Shown: positions 20,509 through 31,104 of the stretch, in pieces | Layout: each line of letters begins with the position of its first letter | Numbering within the stretch: position 1 is the stretch's first letter | Origin: Microvirga flocculans ATCC BAA-817 | Lineage (GTDB): Bacteria > Pseudomonadota > Alphaproteobacteria > Rhizobiales > Beijerinckiaceae | Reading direction: 5' to 3' | Assembly (NCBI RefSeq): GCF_000518665.1 | Contig: NZ_JAEA01000001.1 | Location: forward strand, 1-64,000 | DNA length: 64,000 nt | Translations under genes and position numbers: made by a program | Notes under the pieces: model-generated | Seen by the model: only the letters and a program-made list of their open reading frames with translations | The model's database searches: none | What the model was told of the DNA's origin: nothing

Positions 20509-21819
20509 TCATTTGCCGATGCAGAAGCTGGAGAACAGGCGGTCGAGCACGTCCTCGACATCCACCCGGCCGGTGATCTCGCCGATGGCGCGGGAGGCCA
20601 GCCTCACCTCCTCGGCAGCAAGCTCCAGCGGCCCGGGGCCAGCCAGGATGGCGCGGGCGCGATCCAGGGATTCATGGGCACGGCTCAAGGCTTTACGATG
20701 GCGTTCCCGGGTGATCACCGCATCGCCCTGCCCCATGGCGCCTACCGCCTCCGCCTCCAGAAGACGGATCAGCTCCGGCAGCCCCTGCCCGGTCGCCGCC
20801 GCGATGGTCAGGTCGCAATCGTGTCGGATCCGATTCAAATCCGCCTTCGTCCCCACCTTCAGCAGGCGGCGGGCCGGTGGCGGGGGACCGTCCCCTCCCT
20901 CCGGCGGGACAAGCCAGAGAACCAGATCCGCATCCTGCGCCCGGGCCCTGGCGCGGGAGACGCCCTCCTGCTCGATCAGGTCGGCGCTTTCCCGAAGGCC
21001 TGCCGTATCGACGATGATCACGGGCAGGCCGCCCAGGTCGCAATGAACCTCGATCACATCGCGGGTCGTGCCGGCGATGGGCGAAACGATGGCGACGTCG
21101 CGCTGGGCAAGAGCGTTCAGGAGGGTCGACTTGCCCGCATTGGGCGGGCCGGCGAGAACCACGGTCAGCCCCTCCCGCAGGCGCTCGCCGCTGCGGCTGG
21201 CGAGCGCGTGGCCGATCCGGTCCTGGACAGCGCCGATCATGCGCAGGATATCCGCCTCCAGATCCTCGGGCACGTCGCCCTCATCGGAAAAGTCGAGGCT
21301 CGCCTCCAGCAGCGCCAGGACCTGCAGGATGCTCTCGCGCCACTCCTCGGCGGCATGACCCAGGCGTCCGCCGAGCTGGAGCATCGCCTGGCGGCGCTGC
21401 GCCTCCGTCTCGGCATCGATGATGTCGGCAAGGCCCTCGACCTGGGTCAGGTCCATGCGCCCGTTGAGGAAGGCGCGGCGGGTGAACTCGCCCGCCTCGG
21501 CGGGGCGGCATCCGTCGAGATGGCCCAGGGCCCGCAGCACGGCGGCGCGGGTGGCGAGCCCGCCATGGATATGCAGTTCCGCCTGGTCCTCGCCGGTGAA
21601 GCTCCGCGGCCCCGGCATCCACAGCACGAGGGCCTGGTCGAGAGGCTCGCCCGTGGCGGGATCGCGCAAGGTCCGCACCACCGCCCGCCGGGGTGGCGGG
21701 AGGTCTCCCCCCATCCGCTCCAGGACGCCCCTGCTCCCCGGTCCGCTGATCCGGATCAGGCAAACCGCGGCCCGGCCCTGGCCGGAGGCCATCGCGAAGA
21801 TCGTGTCGTCCGAACGCAT
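20509..21819 (-). CDS. mnmE: tRNA modification GTPase MnmE (TrmE)
   Basis: The 436-residue GTPase partners MnmG. It has an N-terminal tetrahydrofolate-binding domain (DTIFAMASGQGRAAVCLIRISGPG), a helical domain (FLNGRMDLTQVEGLADIIDAET) and an embedded G domain with P-loop AGPPNAGKSTLLNAL, switch GTTRDVIE, DTAGLRE and KADL. It ends in the family-defining FCIGK with its catalytic Cys. MnmE and MnmG lie next to each other here on the same strand, separated only by the gap that carries parS 2. Confidence 0.97.
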   Translation of the reverse strand: MRSDDTIFAMASGQGRAAVCLIRISGPGSRGVLERMGGDLPPPRRAVVRTLRDPATGEPLDQALVLWMPGPRSFTGEDQAELHIHGGLATRAAVLRALGHLDGCRPAEAGEFTRRAFLNGRMDLTQVEGLADIIDAETEAQRRQAMLQLGGRLGHAAEEWRESILQVLALLEASLDFSDEGDVPEDLEADILRMIGAVQDRIGHALASRSGERLREGLTVVLAGPPNAGKSTLLNALAQRDVAIVSPIAGTTRDVIEVHCDLGGLPVIIVDTAGLRESADLIEQEGVSRARARAQDADLVLWLVPPEGGDGPPPPARRLLKVGTKADLNRIRHDCDLTIAAATGQGLPELIRLLEAEAVGAMGQGDAVITRERHRKALSRAHESLDRARAILAGPGPLELAAEEVRLASRAIGEITGRVDVEDVLDRLFSSFCIGK

Positions 21820-21956
21820 GAAGATGAACCTCGTAAGGAAAAGAGGATTTAACAGGGATGACGCCTTAAAACAGCAAGGGCGGCCAGGATCGGTTCACAT
21901 CCGAATCGATCACCCGCCGAAGAGACCCGGCGGAGAGACGCAGAAGGAGCGGATCG

Positions 21957-23987
<2,031 letters not shown>

Positions 23988-24150
23988 GCCCCTTGGCCGA
24001 CCCCCTGTCGGATTTCCTCACATCCGCTGGGAAGAATTCGGGAATACCGCTCCTTTGAAGTCCTATGCAGGGTCCACGGCCAAGGCTGCGAGGACATTTT
24101 CCGCCTGTTCCGAGGCGGTCTCCTCCGCCTGCGGAGCAAAGGACATCAAC

Positions 24151-24738
24151 ATGAAGAAACAGATTCTCGGTGCGCTGGCGGGATTGCTGATCGCTGGCGC
24201 CGCACAGGCATCCGGCCTCGGCCTCAGGGGCATGGAGCATATCGGCGTCACCGTTCCCAGCATCGCGGAAGGCAAGGCCTTCTTCGAGAAGGTTCTCGGC
24301 TGCGAGCAGGCCTACGCCCTCGGGCCGTTCAAGGACGAGAAGGGCACGTGGATGACCGACAACATCGGCGCCCACAAGAGCTCGGTCGCCAACATCGCCT
24401 CGCTCAAGTGCGGCAATTCCACCAACATCGAACTCTTCGAGTTCACCTCGCCCAGCCAGAACAAGGCCTCGCCAAAGCGCGACGACGTGGGCGCGGTCTC
24501 CATCGGCTTCTATGTGGACGACATCAATGCGGCCGTCGCCCATCTGAAGAAGAACAACGTGAAGCTTCTGGGCGATATCAAGAAGGTCGAAGAGGGTCCG
24601 ATCGCCGGCCGCAGCTGGATCTATGCCGAGACCCCGTGGGGCCTGCAGATCTTCTTCGAGAGCGACCCGAACGGCATCGCCTACACGAAGACCCCGGGTG
24701 CGGTGAAGCTGTTCAGCCCGCGCAATCTCCCGAACTGA
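24151..24738 (+). CDS. Secreted VOC (glyoxalase/dioxygenase-fold) protein
   Basis: The 195-residue protein has a signal peptide (MKKQILGALAGLLIAGAAQA, cut before SGLGL) and then one vicinal-oxygen-chelate domain (MEHIGVTVPSIAEGKAFFEKVLG, SIGFYVDDINAAVAHLKKNNVK, SWIYAETPWGLQIFFES). Candidate metal ligands are the His of EHIGV and the Glu of a C-terminal strand. VOC enzymes are usually cytosolic, so a periplasmic form is unusual. The start at 24151 was chosen over the frame opening at 23962 because it begins the signal peptide. Substrate unknown. Confidence 0.85.
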   Translation: MKKQILGALAGLLIAGAAQASGLGLRGMEHIGVTVPSIAEGKAFFEKVLGCEQAYALGPFKDEKGTWMTDNIGAHKSSVANIASLKCGNSTNIELFEFTSPSQNKASPKRDDVGAVSIGFYVDDINAAVAHLKKNNVKLLGDIKKVEEGPIAGRSWIYAETPWGLQIFFESDPNGIAYTKTPGAVKLFSPRNLPN

Positions 24739-24748
24739 TCGTCATGCC

Positions 24749-24787
24749 GAGAGCCCCCTGATAACAGGTCGTCATCGGGGGGCTCTC
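24749..24787. terminator. Stem-loop between convergent genes
   Basis: GAGAGCCCCC (24749-24758) pairs perfectly with GGGGGCTCTC (24778-24787) around a 19-base loop. It lies between the VOC and Lrp-type genes, which converge, so it could end transcription from both sides, although the T-run is weak. Confidence 0.6.
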
Positions 24788-24821
24788 CTTGCCTCGAGCG
24801 CTTCACCGGCGAGCGCAGCTT

Positions 24822-25331
24822 TCAGCAATCCGGTTCGTGCCTCTCCGCACCCCGCTTGAGATGCGTCAGCGGCAGGGCCGCGTCGGACTTCACGCGTGTG
24901 AGGGCGAAGTTCGAGCGGATGTCGCCGATCATCGGCAAAACCAGGATCTTTTCCGTCAGCAGCTTCTCGTAGGCCTTCAGATTGGTCACCACGATCTCGA
25001 CGATGAAATCGGCCGTGCCGGAGACCATGTGGCAGGCCACCACTTCCGGCATGGCGGCGAGTGCCTCCTGAAGGGCCTGCGCATTGTCGCGGGAATGTTT
25101 CTCGACCTTGATCTCGACGAAGACGGTGAGGCCGAGGCCCACCGAATCCCGGTCGAGCACGGCGCGGTAGGTGCGAATGAAGCCGTCGCGCTCCAAGCGA
25201 CGGACCCGGCGCAGGCAAGGCGACGGGGAAAGGCCGACCTGATCGGCCAGTTCCTGATTGGTGAGCCGGCCATCGGTCTGAAGAGCGTTGAGGATGCGCA
25301 GGTCGATGGCATCGAGGTTGATGTAGGGCAT
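24822..25331 (-). CDS. Lrp/AsnC family transcriptional regulator
   Basis: The 169-residue protein has an N-terminal winged helix-turn-helix (LDAIDLRILNALQTDGRLTNQELADQVGLSPSPCLRRVRRLERDGFI) and a C-terminal RAM ligand-sensing domain (GLTVFVEIKVEKHSRDN, VVACHMVSGTADFIVEIVV). Such proteins form octamers and respond to amino acids. It is divergent from the EamA exporter gene with a 117-bp gap, a common arrangement in which the regulator controls the exporter. The ATG at 25331 gives the canonical N-terminus. Confidence 0.93.
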   Translation of the reverse strand: MPYINLDAIDLRILNALQTDGRLTNQELADQVGLSPSPCLRRVRRLERDGFIRTYRAVLDRDSVGLGLTVFVEIKVEKHSRDNAQALQEALAAMPEVVACHMVSGTADFIVEIVVTNLKAYEKLLTEKILVLPMIGDIRSNFALTRVKSDAALPLTHLKRGAERHEPDC

Positions 25332-25448
25332 GGCGTCGGCAAACCTTTTCACGCAATTTTCTGCCAAGAATACGCAATCATCAAGCTGAACTTCGCAAGG
25401 ACATGCCCTCCCCTGGAAGCCTATGCTCAAAAGCCAAGGAGGTTCACC

Positions 25449-26375
25449 ATGTCCGACCTTGCCTGTTCTTCCTCTCCGCGGGCTCAGTCCCGCCCTGTCC
25501 TGATCGGCTGGCTCGCCGCCCTCGCGACCGTCACGATCTGGGCCGTCTGGGCGGTCGCGACACGCCATGCGGTGACGCACGACCTATCCCCCGCAACCGT
25601 GGGCATGCTGCGGTTCGGCGTTCCGGCCCTCCTGCTGCTTCCGATCAGCCTGCGCATCGGTCTGTTCCCGAAAGGTCTCGGGCTCATGAAAGGCGTCGGG
25701 CTTCTCGGGTCCGGCGCTCCGTTCTTTCTCATCGTCGCACTTGGCATGCAGTTCGCTCCGGCCGCGGAGATCGGCCCGCTCCTGCCCGGCACCATGCCGC
25801 TCTTCGTGGCGCTGATCGGCTGGCTCGTCTTTGGCGAGCGGCTCGGGCGCATCAGGGTTGCCGGCTTCGTCCTGATCCTGATCGGCAGCGCCTGCATCGG
25901 CGGGTACGGGGTGCTTTTCGCCGGTCACGGCGCCTGGCGTGGACATCTTCTGCTTTTGAGCGGCGCCTGCCTGTGGGGCATCTACACCCATGCCTATCGC
26001 CGCAGCGGATTGTCCGCCCTTCAGGCCTCGGCGCTCATCGGGCTCTGGTCCTTCCTTATCCTTATGCCCTTCGGCACTCCGTCCCTGGTTCGTGCGCTCG
26101 GCGACGGATTGGCAGGCCCCGTGATCATGCAGGCCGTCGTGCAGGGATTTTTCTCAGGGATTGTCGGAATCGTGCTCTACGGCATCGCCATCGACCGTCT
26201 CGGCGCGTCTCGCGCGGCCGCCGTCTCGCCCCTGTCGATCGTGCTGGCGGCCGTGATCGCAATTCCGGTTCTCGACGAGATCCCGGATGGGATCGCTCTC
26301 ATCGGGATAGCATTGGCAACGCTGGGCGTCGTGCTGACAAGCGGCATCTTCGATTCCGCAGGCAAGGGGCGATGA
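25449..26375 (+). CDS. EamA/DMT family transporter
   Basis: The 308-residue protein has about ten membrane helices in two EamA repeats (LIGWLAALATVTIWAVWAVATR and LLLLSGACLWGIYTHAYRR begin the halves; the acidic FGERLG and DEIPDG turns are typical). The drug/metabolite transporter family mainly exports amino acids or other metabolites. The ATG at 25449 lies 6 bp after AGGAGG. The divergent Lrp-type regulator beside it suggests amino-acid-responsive control, but the substrate is unknown. Confidence 0.9.
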   Translation: MSDLACSSSPRAQSRPVLIGWLAALATVTIWAVWAVATRHAVTHDLSPATVGMLRFGVPALLLLPISLRIGLFPKGLGLMKGVGLLGSGAPFFLIVALGMQFAPAAEIGPLLPGTMPLFVALIGWLVFGERLGRIRVAGFVLILIGSACIGGYGVLFAGHGAWRGHLLLLSGACLWGIYTHAYRRSGLSALQASALIGLWSFLILMPFGTPSLVRALGDGLAGPVIMQAVVQGFFSGIVGIVLYGIAIDRLGASRAAAVSPLSIVLAAVIAIPVLDEIPDGIALIGIALATLGVVLTSGIFDSAGKGR

Positions 26376-26388
26376 TGACCGTCAAACG

Positions 26389-26418
26389 AAAACCCCACCC
26401 TCCTGTCGGAGGATGGGG
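26389..26418 (-). terminator. Rho-independent-type terminator of rho
   Basis: On the minus strand a stem of CCCCATCCTCC with GGAGGGTGGGG (one mismatch; arms 26408-26418 and 26393-26403) is followed by TTTT (26389-26392), about 30 bp beyond the rho stop. Confidence 0.75.
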
Positions 26419-26447
26419 CCGCTTGTCGTTGAACCGAGTGTTTCGCC

Positions 26448-27713
26448 TCAGGTGTTCATCGAGTCGAAGAATTCCTGGTTCGACTTGGTCTGGCGCAGCT
26501 TGTCGAGCAGGAACTCGATGGCGTCCACCGTGCCCATCGGGTTGAGGATGCGGCGCAGCACGTACATCTTCTTGAGCGTGTCCGTCGGCACCAGCAGCTC
26601 TTCCTTGCGGGTGCCGGAGCGGGTGATGTCGATGGCCGGGAAGGTGCGCTTGTCGGCCACCTTGCGGTCGAGGATGATTTCCGAGTTGCCGGTGCCCTTG
26701 AACTCTTCAAAGATCACCTCGTCCATGCGCGAGCCGGTATCGATGAGCGCGGTCGCGATGATGGTGAGCGAGCCGCCTTCCTCGATGTTGCGCGCCGCGC
26801 CGAAGAAGCGCTTCGGACGCTGGAGCGCATTGGCGTCCACGCCGCCGGTGAGCACCTTGCCGGAGGATGGCACCACCGTGTTGTAGGCGCGGCCGAGGCG
26901 CGTGATCGAATCGAGCAGGATCACCACGTCGCGGCCATGCTCCACGAGGCGCTTGGCCTTCTCGATCACCATTTCGGCCACCTGCACGTGGCGGGTCGCC
27001 GGCTCGTCGAAGGTGGAGGCCACGACCTCGCCCTTCACAGAGCGCTGCATGTCGGTGACTTCCTCCGGGCGCTCGTCGATGAGCAGCACGATGAGGTAGC
27101 ACTCGGGATGGTTCGTGGTGATAGACTGCGCCACGTTCTGCATCAGCACGGTTTTACCGGTGCGCGGCGGCGCGACGATGAGGGCGCGCTGGCCTTTGCC
27201 GATCGGCGAGACGATGTCGATGATGCGCGGCGAGAAATCCTTGCGGGTCGGATCGTCGATCTCGAGCTTGAAGCGCTCCTGCGGGAAGAGCGGCGTCAGG
27301 TTGTCGAAATGCACCTTGTGCCGGATCTTCTCGGGATCCTCGAAATTGATGGTGTTGACCTTGAGCAGGGCGAAGTAGCGCTCGCCCTCCTTCGGGCCGC
27401 GGATCGGGCCGTCCACCGTATCGCCGGTGCGCAGGCCGAAGCGGCGGATCTGGCTCGGCGAGACATAGATGTCGTCCGGGCCGGGCAGGTAGTTCGAATC
27501 GGCCGAGCGCAGGAAGCCGAAGCCGTCCTGCAGGACCTCGACGACGCCCGCGCCGATGATCTCCACCTCGCGCGCCGCCAGCTGCTTGAGGATGGCGAAC
27601 ATGAGCTCCTGCTTGCGCATGGTGCTCGCGTTCTCGACCTCGAGCTCCTCGGCGAAAGCGATGAGTTCGGTCGGCGTCTTTGATTTCAGGTCTTGAAGTT
27701 TGATTTCCCTCAT
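26448..27713 (-). CDS. rho: Transcription termination factor Rho
   Basis: The 421-residue hexameric RNA helicase has an N-terminal helix bundle ([22 protein letters not shown]), an OSB-fold RNA-binding domain ([35 protein letters not shown]) and a RecA-like motor (Walker [44 protein letters not shown]-loop [20 protein letters not shown]). It lacks the long insertions seen in actinobacterial Rho. The 650-bp upstream gap may hold a leader; Rho genes are often autoregulated by attenuation. Confidence 0.98.
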   Translation of the reverse strand: MREIKLQDLKSKTPTELIAFAEELEVENASTMRKQELMFAILKQLAAREVEIIGAGVVEVLQDGFGFLRSADSNYLPGPDDIYVSPSQIRRFGLRTGDTVDGPIRGPKEGERYFALLKVNTINFEDPEKIRHKVHFDNLTPLFPQERFKLEIDDPTRKDFSPRIIDIVSPIGKGQRALIVAPPRTGKTVLMQNVAQSITTNHPECYLIVLLIDERPEEVTDMQRSVKGEVVASTFDEPATRHVQVAEMVIEKAKRLVEHGRDVVILLDSITRLGRAYNTVVPSSGKVLTGGVDANALQRPKRFFGAARNIEEGGSLTIIATALIDTGSRMDEVIFEEFKGTGNSEIILDRKVADKRTFPAIDITRSGTRKEELLVPTDTLKKMYVLRRILNPMGTVDAIEFLLDKLRQTKSNQEFFDSMNT

Positions 27714-27969
27714 CGGGGAACACTCTCGGAGTAAGGTCGCGGTCAGATGGGGCTGTACGCGGAGGAGATGGAGGAAACGTCGACAGGGCCGCCGGGTTCA
27801 CGAACCGTGACTGTGAGAGCCCTGAGGGCCCGTGCAGCTCACCTGTCTTTGAGGAAGAGGAGTCCCTTATAGCTGCGTTCCCGGATTTTCTCAAGGGGTG
27901 TTTGAAAACGATTGAGCATGATGGTCATCCCGGACGGCGCAAGCCGATCTCAACAAGCGCGCTTAATAA

Positions 27970-28170
27970 AGGTGCGGAACTATTGCAGCCTCAAAACAAG
28001 GTATCATCGAACTCATCAAGGATTTTATTCAAAACTCGGAAGATAACGATCTGAACAAGACGTTTGCAGAGAGATTTGCAGAAAAGCTGAAAACGCTTCA
28101 TTTCGTGGGCTCCTGGAATGAACCCGGCCTATTATCAGCACGCTTTTCTAAAACGCACCGCACAGACTGA
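27970..28170 (+). pseudogene. Possible coding remnant between rho and hemJ
   Basis: A frame open from the TAA at 27967-27969 to the TGA at 28168-28170 (66 codons) reads as a charged, helical, protein-like sequence (pieces: GIIELIKDFIQNSEDND, NKTFAERFAEKLKTLHF). It has no in-frame ATG, GTG or TTG. The stretch is clearly less GC-rich than its neighbours. It may be the tail of a decayed gene or a chance frame. I do not recognise a family. Confidence 0.3.
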
Positions 28171-28240
28171 GTTCGCCCATTTTCACCCGCCAAGCCTCTC
28201 GTTAAGCGCTAGCTTGGGCTCCCAACAAACCTGCCCAAAG

Positions 28241-28346
28241 CCTCATCCTGAGGAGGACCGTCAGGTCCGTCTCGAAGGACGAGGCGTCTCCAGTGCTCTC
28301 TGGAGCCTCCTTCGAGACGCCGCTCACGCGGCTCCTCAGGATGTGG
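28241..28346. repeat. Complex palindromic repeat (CCTCATCCTGAGGAG type)
   Basis: About 105 bp with nested inverted repeats: CATCCTGAGGAG (28244-28255) pairs with CTCCTCAGGATG (28332-28343); CGTCTCGAAGGA (28268-28279) pairs with TCCTTCGAGACG (28308-28319); the centre CTCCAGTGCTCTCTGGAG folds on itself. I recall CCTCATCCTGAGGAG with GTCTCGAAGGA as a dispersed intergenic palindrome in Hyphomicrobiales genomes. Only one copy lies in this window. Confidence 0.8.
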
Positions 28347-28364
28347 GTTTTTGTTGGTTATTTT

Positions 28365-28790
28365 TTAAAACGGCTTCACGATCACCAGGATCACGATGCC
28401 GATCATCAGCACCGTCGGCACCTCGTTGAGGATGCGATAGTATTTCGCCGGGCGCGTGTTCTTGTCGGCGGCGAATTCCTTCAGGCGGCGCACATAGACG
28501 CCGTGCACGCCGGAGAGGATCAGGACCAGCAGGATCTTGCCGTGGAGCCAGCCGTCCCTGTACCAGCCGCCCTGCCAGATCAGGACGAGGCCGAAGATCC
28601 AGGTCGCGACCATCGCGGGGTTGATGATCGCCTTGAGCAGGCGGCGCTCCATGACCTTGAAGGTCTCGGACTGGGCCGAGCCTTTCGGCGCGTCGCAGTG
28701 ATAGACGAAGAGGCGCGGCAGGTAGAGCATGCCCGCCATCCAGGCGATGACGGAGATGACGTGAAGCGCCTTGATCCAGAGATAGAGCAT
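28365..28790 (-). CDS. hemJ: Protoporphyrinogen IX oxidase HemJ (CopD-like)
   Basis: The 141-residue membrane protein has four predicted helices and the HemJ hallmarks: an early conserved His (IKALHVISVIAWMAGMLYLPRLFVYH) and a Lys in GWLHGKILLVLILSGVHG. HemJ converts protoporphyrinogen IX to protoporphyrin IX and replaces HemG/HemY in many alphaproteobacteria. It follows hemE by 5 bp, so the two heme-pathway genes are co-transcribed. Confidence 0.92.
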   Translation of the reverse strand: MLYLWIKALHVISVIAWMAGMLYLPRLFVYHCDAPKGSAQSETFKVMERRLLKAIINPAMVATWIFGLVLIWQGGWYRDGWLHGKILLVLILSGVHGVYVRRLKEFAADKNTRPAKYYRILNEVPTVLMIGIVILVIVKPF

Positions 28791-28795
28791 CGGTT

Positions 28796-29833
28796 TCAGG
28801 CTCCCCGCACGCGGGCGATCATCTGCTCCACATGGGCGATGGGGGTTTCCGGCAGGATGCCGTGACCGAGATTGAAGATGTGCGGCCGCCCGCGCGCCGC
28901 GCCGAGGATATGGTCGACGCCCTCCTCCATCGGCGCGCCGCCGGCGATCAGCGCCAGCGGGTCGAGATTGCCCTGGGTGGCGATGCTCTTCGGCAGGCTC
29001 GGAAGCACGAGGGCCGGGTCGAGGGTCCAGTCGAGCGCCAGCGCGTCGCCGATCCCGGCCGCGGCGAAGCGGTGAAGGTTCGCGCCGCCGCCACGCACGA
29101 AGACGATGGCCTTGGCCTGCGGCCGCGCCGCCTTCAACCCTTCCACCATCCGGCGGATCGGGTTGAGGGAGAGCCGGTCGAACAGGGCGGGCGGCAGGGC
29201 CGAGCCGAAGCTCTCGAAGATCTGCACGGCCTCGGCGCCCGCATCGATCTGGCGGATGAGGTAGGCCGTGGAGGCCTTGACCAGCTTTTCGATGAGCGCG
29301 TCCATGAAAGCCGGATCGCGATAGGCGGTCAGCCGGGCCGGGGCCTGGTCAGGGGTGCCCTTGCCGGCGATCATGTAGCTCGCCACGGTCCAGGGCGCGC
29401 CGCAGAAGCCCAAGAGGGTCGTTTCCTTCGGAAGGGACGTGCTCAGGCGGTCCAGGGTCTCGAAGACCGGGTCGAGGCGCTCCAGCGGCAGCTCCTCGGC
29501 AAGCCGCGCGAGATCCTCCGCAGACGTGACCGGATCGAGCTTCGGACCCTCGTTCTCGACGAAACGCACCTCCTGCCCCAGGGCATGGGGAATGACGAGG
29601 ATGTCGGAGAACAGGATGGAGGCGTCGAAGCCGAAGCGGCGGATCGGCTGAAGGGTCACCTCCTCAGCAAGCCTCGGCGTGTAGCAGAGATCGAGGAAGG
29701 AGCCGGCCTGCTTCCGGGTCTCCCGGTATTCCGGCAGATAACGGCCTGCCTGCCGCATGATCCAGATCGGCAGAGGCCAGACCGGCTCGCCGTTCAGCAC
29801 GCGCAGGATCGTTTTGGTGGGACGCTCGCTCAC
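28796..29833 (-). CDS. hemE: Uroporphyrinogen decarboxylase
   Basis: The 345-residue TIM-barrel enzyme converts uroporphyrinogen III to coproporphyrinogen III. Signatures are PIWIMRQAGRYLPEYRETR near the N-terminus, the catalytic Asp region FGFDASILFSDILVIPHALG, and GFCGAPWTVASYMI. hemE borders the Caulobacter origin and that of Sinorhizobium; here its 5' side faces the origin-like region 29834-30269. Confidence 0.97.
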   Translation of the reverse strand: MSERPTKTILRVLNGEPVWPLPIWIMRQAGRYLPEYRETRKQAGSFLDLCYTPRLAEEVTLQPIRRFGFDASILFSDILVIPHALGQEVRFVENEGPKLDPVTSAEDLARLAEELPLERLDPVFETLDRLSTSLPKETTLLGFCGAPWTVASYMIAGKGTPDQAPARLTAYRDPAFMDALIEKLVKASTAYLIRQIDAGAEAVQIFESFGSALPPALFDRLSLNPIRRMVEGLKAARPQAKAIVFVRGGGANLHRFAAAGIGDALALDWTLDPALVLPSLPKSIATQGNLDPLALIAGGAPMEEGVDHILGAARGRPHIFNLGHGILPETPIAHVEQMIARVRGA

Positions 29834-29944
29834 AGGCCCTCTCTATAAAATATAATCTTTGAATCAAAGAATCTGATGTTTCTCTTGGGCCGTGAATCAC
29901 AAAGCCGCAACCCCGTCCACAAGCGGTCCACATAGGCTGGGGCG

Positions 29945-29959
29945 TTAAGGGTTCATTAA
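29945..29959. promoter_or_regulatory. CtrA box 1
   Basis: TTAAGGGTTCATTAA, a perfect TTAA-N7-TTAA full site. CtrA binding at such sites represses replication initiation in Caulobacter. It could also act on the hemE promoter, about 110 bp away. Confidence 0.75.
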
Positions 29960-30003
29960 CGGATCGGGCAGGCGCGCCACAATCCTTTCCGAAATCTTAA
30001 GGC

Positions 30004-30018
30004 TTAACAGATCGTTAA
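30004..30018. promoter_or_regulatory. CtrA box 2
   Basis: TTAACAGATCGTTAA, a second perfect TTAA-N7-TTAA full site, flanked by two more TTAA half-sites (29997-30000 and 30025-30028) that could extend the binding region. Confidence 0.75.
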
Positions 30019-30171
30019 CGAAGATTAACCGAATCTGAATCGGAACCGCTTGGGTGATTCGTGCCGGATTCTCCCAATCCGGCCCTTGCCGCCTCGCACA
30101 TGGATGAGCCCTGTTGATGGCGCGGCGGGAATCCCACAGGCCCTTTTGCTGGACCTGCGCGCCGTGCCGTT

Positions 30172-30180
30172 TTATCCACA
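30172..30180 (+). promoter_or_regulatory. DnaA box
   Basis: TTATCCACA matches the consensus DnaA box exactly and lies 90 bp before the PPSR gene inside the origin-like gap. Weaker GTCCACA repeats lie at about 29915-29932. Confidence 0.75.
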
Positions 30181-30269
30181 CTCATCGACTCCTCGCATAT
30201 CGGGCCGGGACAAGGATTTCGCCTTCGGGGCCCCTCCATCGATACGCGACGACGCGGAGAACCTGAGCC

Positions 30270-31100
30270 GTGGGACGCAGCTATTTCCATCTTCATCTCG
30301 TCTCCGACTCGACGGGCGAAACCCTCATCACCGTCGCCCGCGCGGTGGTGGCGCAATATGAAGGCGTCGCCGCCATCGAGCACGTCTATCCCCTCGTGCG
30401 CTCGACCACGCAGCTGGAGCGGGTGATCAGCGAGATCGAGACCGCGCCGGGCATCGTTCTCTACACCCTGGTCGATCAGGATCTCGCAACGCGCCTGGAA
30501 GAGGTCTGCCGCGCCACCGGATCGCCGCATCTCTCCGTGCTTGCCCCGGTCCACGCCCTGCTCTCCTCCTATCTCGGCACCCATTCGACGGCCCGGCCCG
30601 GCGCGCAGCACATGCTGAACGCGGAATATTTCAAGCGCATCGACGCGATGAACTTCACGCTCATGCACGATGACGGACATCTCCCGCATGATCTCGACGA
30701 TGCGGATGTGATCCTGGTCGGCGTGAGCCGCACGTCGAAGACGCCCACCTCCGTCTATCTCGCCAATCGCGGCCTCAAGACCGCCAATATTCCGCTCGTG
30801 CCCGGCGTGCCGCCGCCGCCTGTGCTGGAGAGCGCGCGAAAGGCGCTCATCGTGGGCCTGGTGGCGACGCCCGAACGCATCGTCCAGATCCGGCAGAACC
30901 GCCTGCTCAGCCTGAATGCGGACGACGACACTTCTTATGTGGATCGCGAGGCGGTGGCCGAGGAACTGGCGGCGTCCCGGCGGCTCTTCGCCCGCAACGG
31001 CTGGCCGGTCATCGACGTGACGCGCCGTTCCATCGAGGAGACGGCGGCCGCGATCATCGACCTCTATCGCGATCATCGCCTGCGCTTCATCGCGGAATAG
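30270..31100 (+). CDS. Pyruvate, phosphate/water dikinase regulatory protein (DUF299, PPSR)
   Basis: The 276-residue bifunctional kinase/pyrophosphorylase family protein has N-terminal [21 protein letters not shown]-binding [18 protein letters not shown] and C-terminal [16 protein letters not shown]. It switches a PEP-utilising dikinase off and on by ADP-dependent phosphorylation and Pi-dependent dephosphorylation of a Thr. The substrate here (PpdK or PpsA) is not in the window. The GTG start faces the origin-like gap; this family is the RP001-type gene next to the Caulobacter origin. maf follows at 4 bp. Confidence 0.93.
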   Translation: MGRSYFHLHLVSDSTGETLITVARAVVAQYEGVAAIEHVYPLVRSTTQLERVISEIETAPGIVLYTLVDQDLATRLEEVCRATGSPHLSVLAPVHALLSSYLGTHSTARPGAQHMLNAEYFKRIDAMNFTLMHDDGHLPHDLDDADVILVGVSRTSKTPTSVYLANRGLKTANIPLVPGVPPPPVLESARKALIVGLVATPERIVQIRQNRLLSLNADDDTSYVDREAVAEELAASRRLFARNGWPVIDVTRRSIEETAAAIIDLYRDHRLRFIAE

Positions 31101-31104
31101 CCCC

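Larger units (their letters stand above)
29834..30269. other. Candidate chromosomal replication origin (oriC)
   Basis: This 436-bp non-coding gap between divergent hemE and the PPSR gene carries two perfect CtrA boxes TTAA-N7-TTAA (29945-29959 and 30004-30018), extra TTAA half-sites at 29997 and 30025, and a perfect DnaA box TTATCCACA (30172-30180). Nine GANTC (CcrM-type) sites lie at 29861, 29869, 29894, 30031, 30037, 30056, 30067, 30129 and 30187. The 40 bp at 29841-29880 are 9/40 GC. The same hemE/DUF299 interval is the origin in Caulobacter. Function here is inference. Confidence 0.8.

Noticed and set aside
28118-28429. 103-codon plus-strand frame covering the repeat
   Set aside because: It consists largely of the palindromic repeat and the antisense of hemJ; its peptide is low in information.
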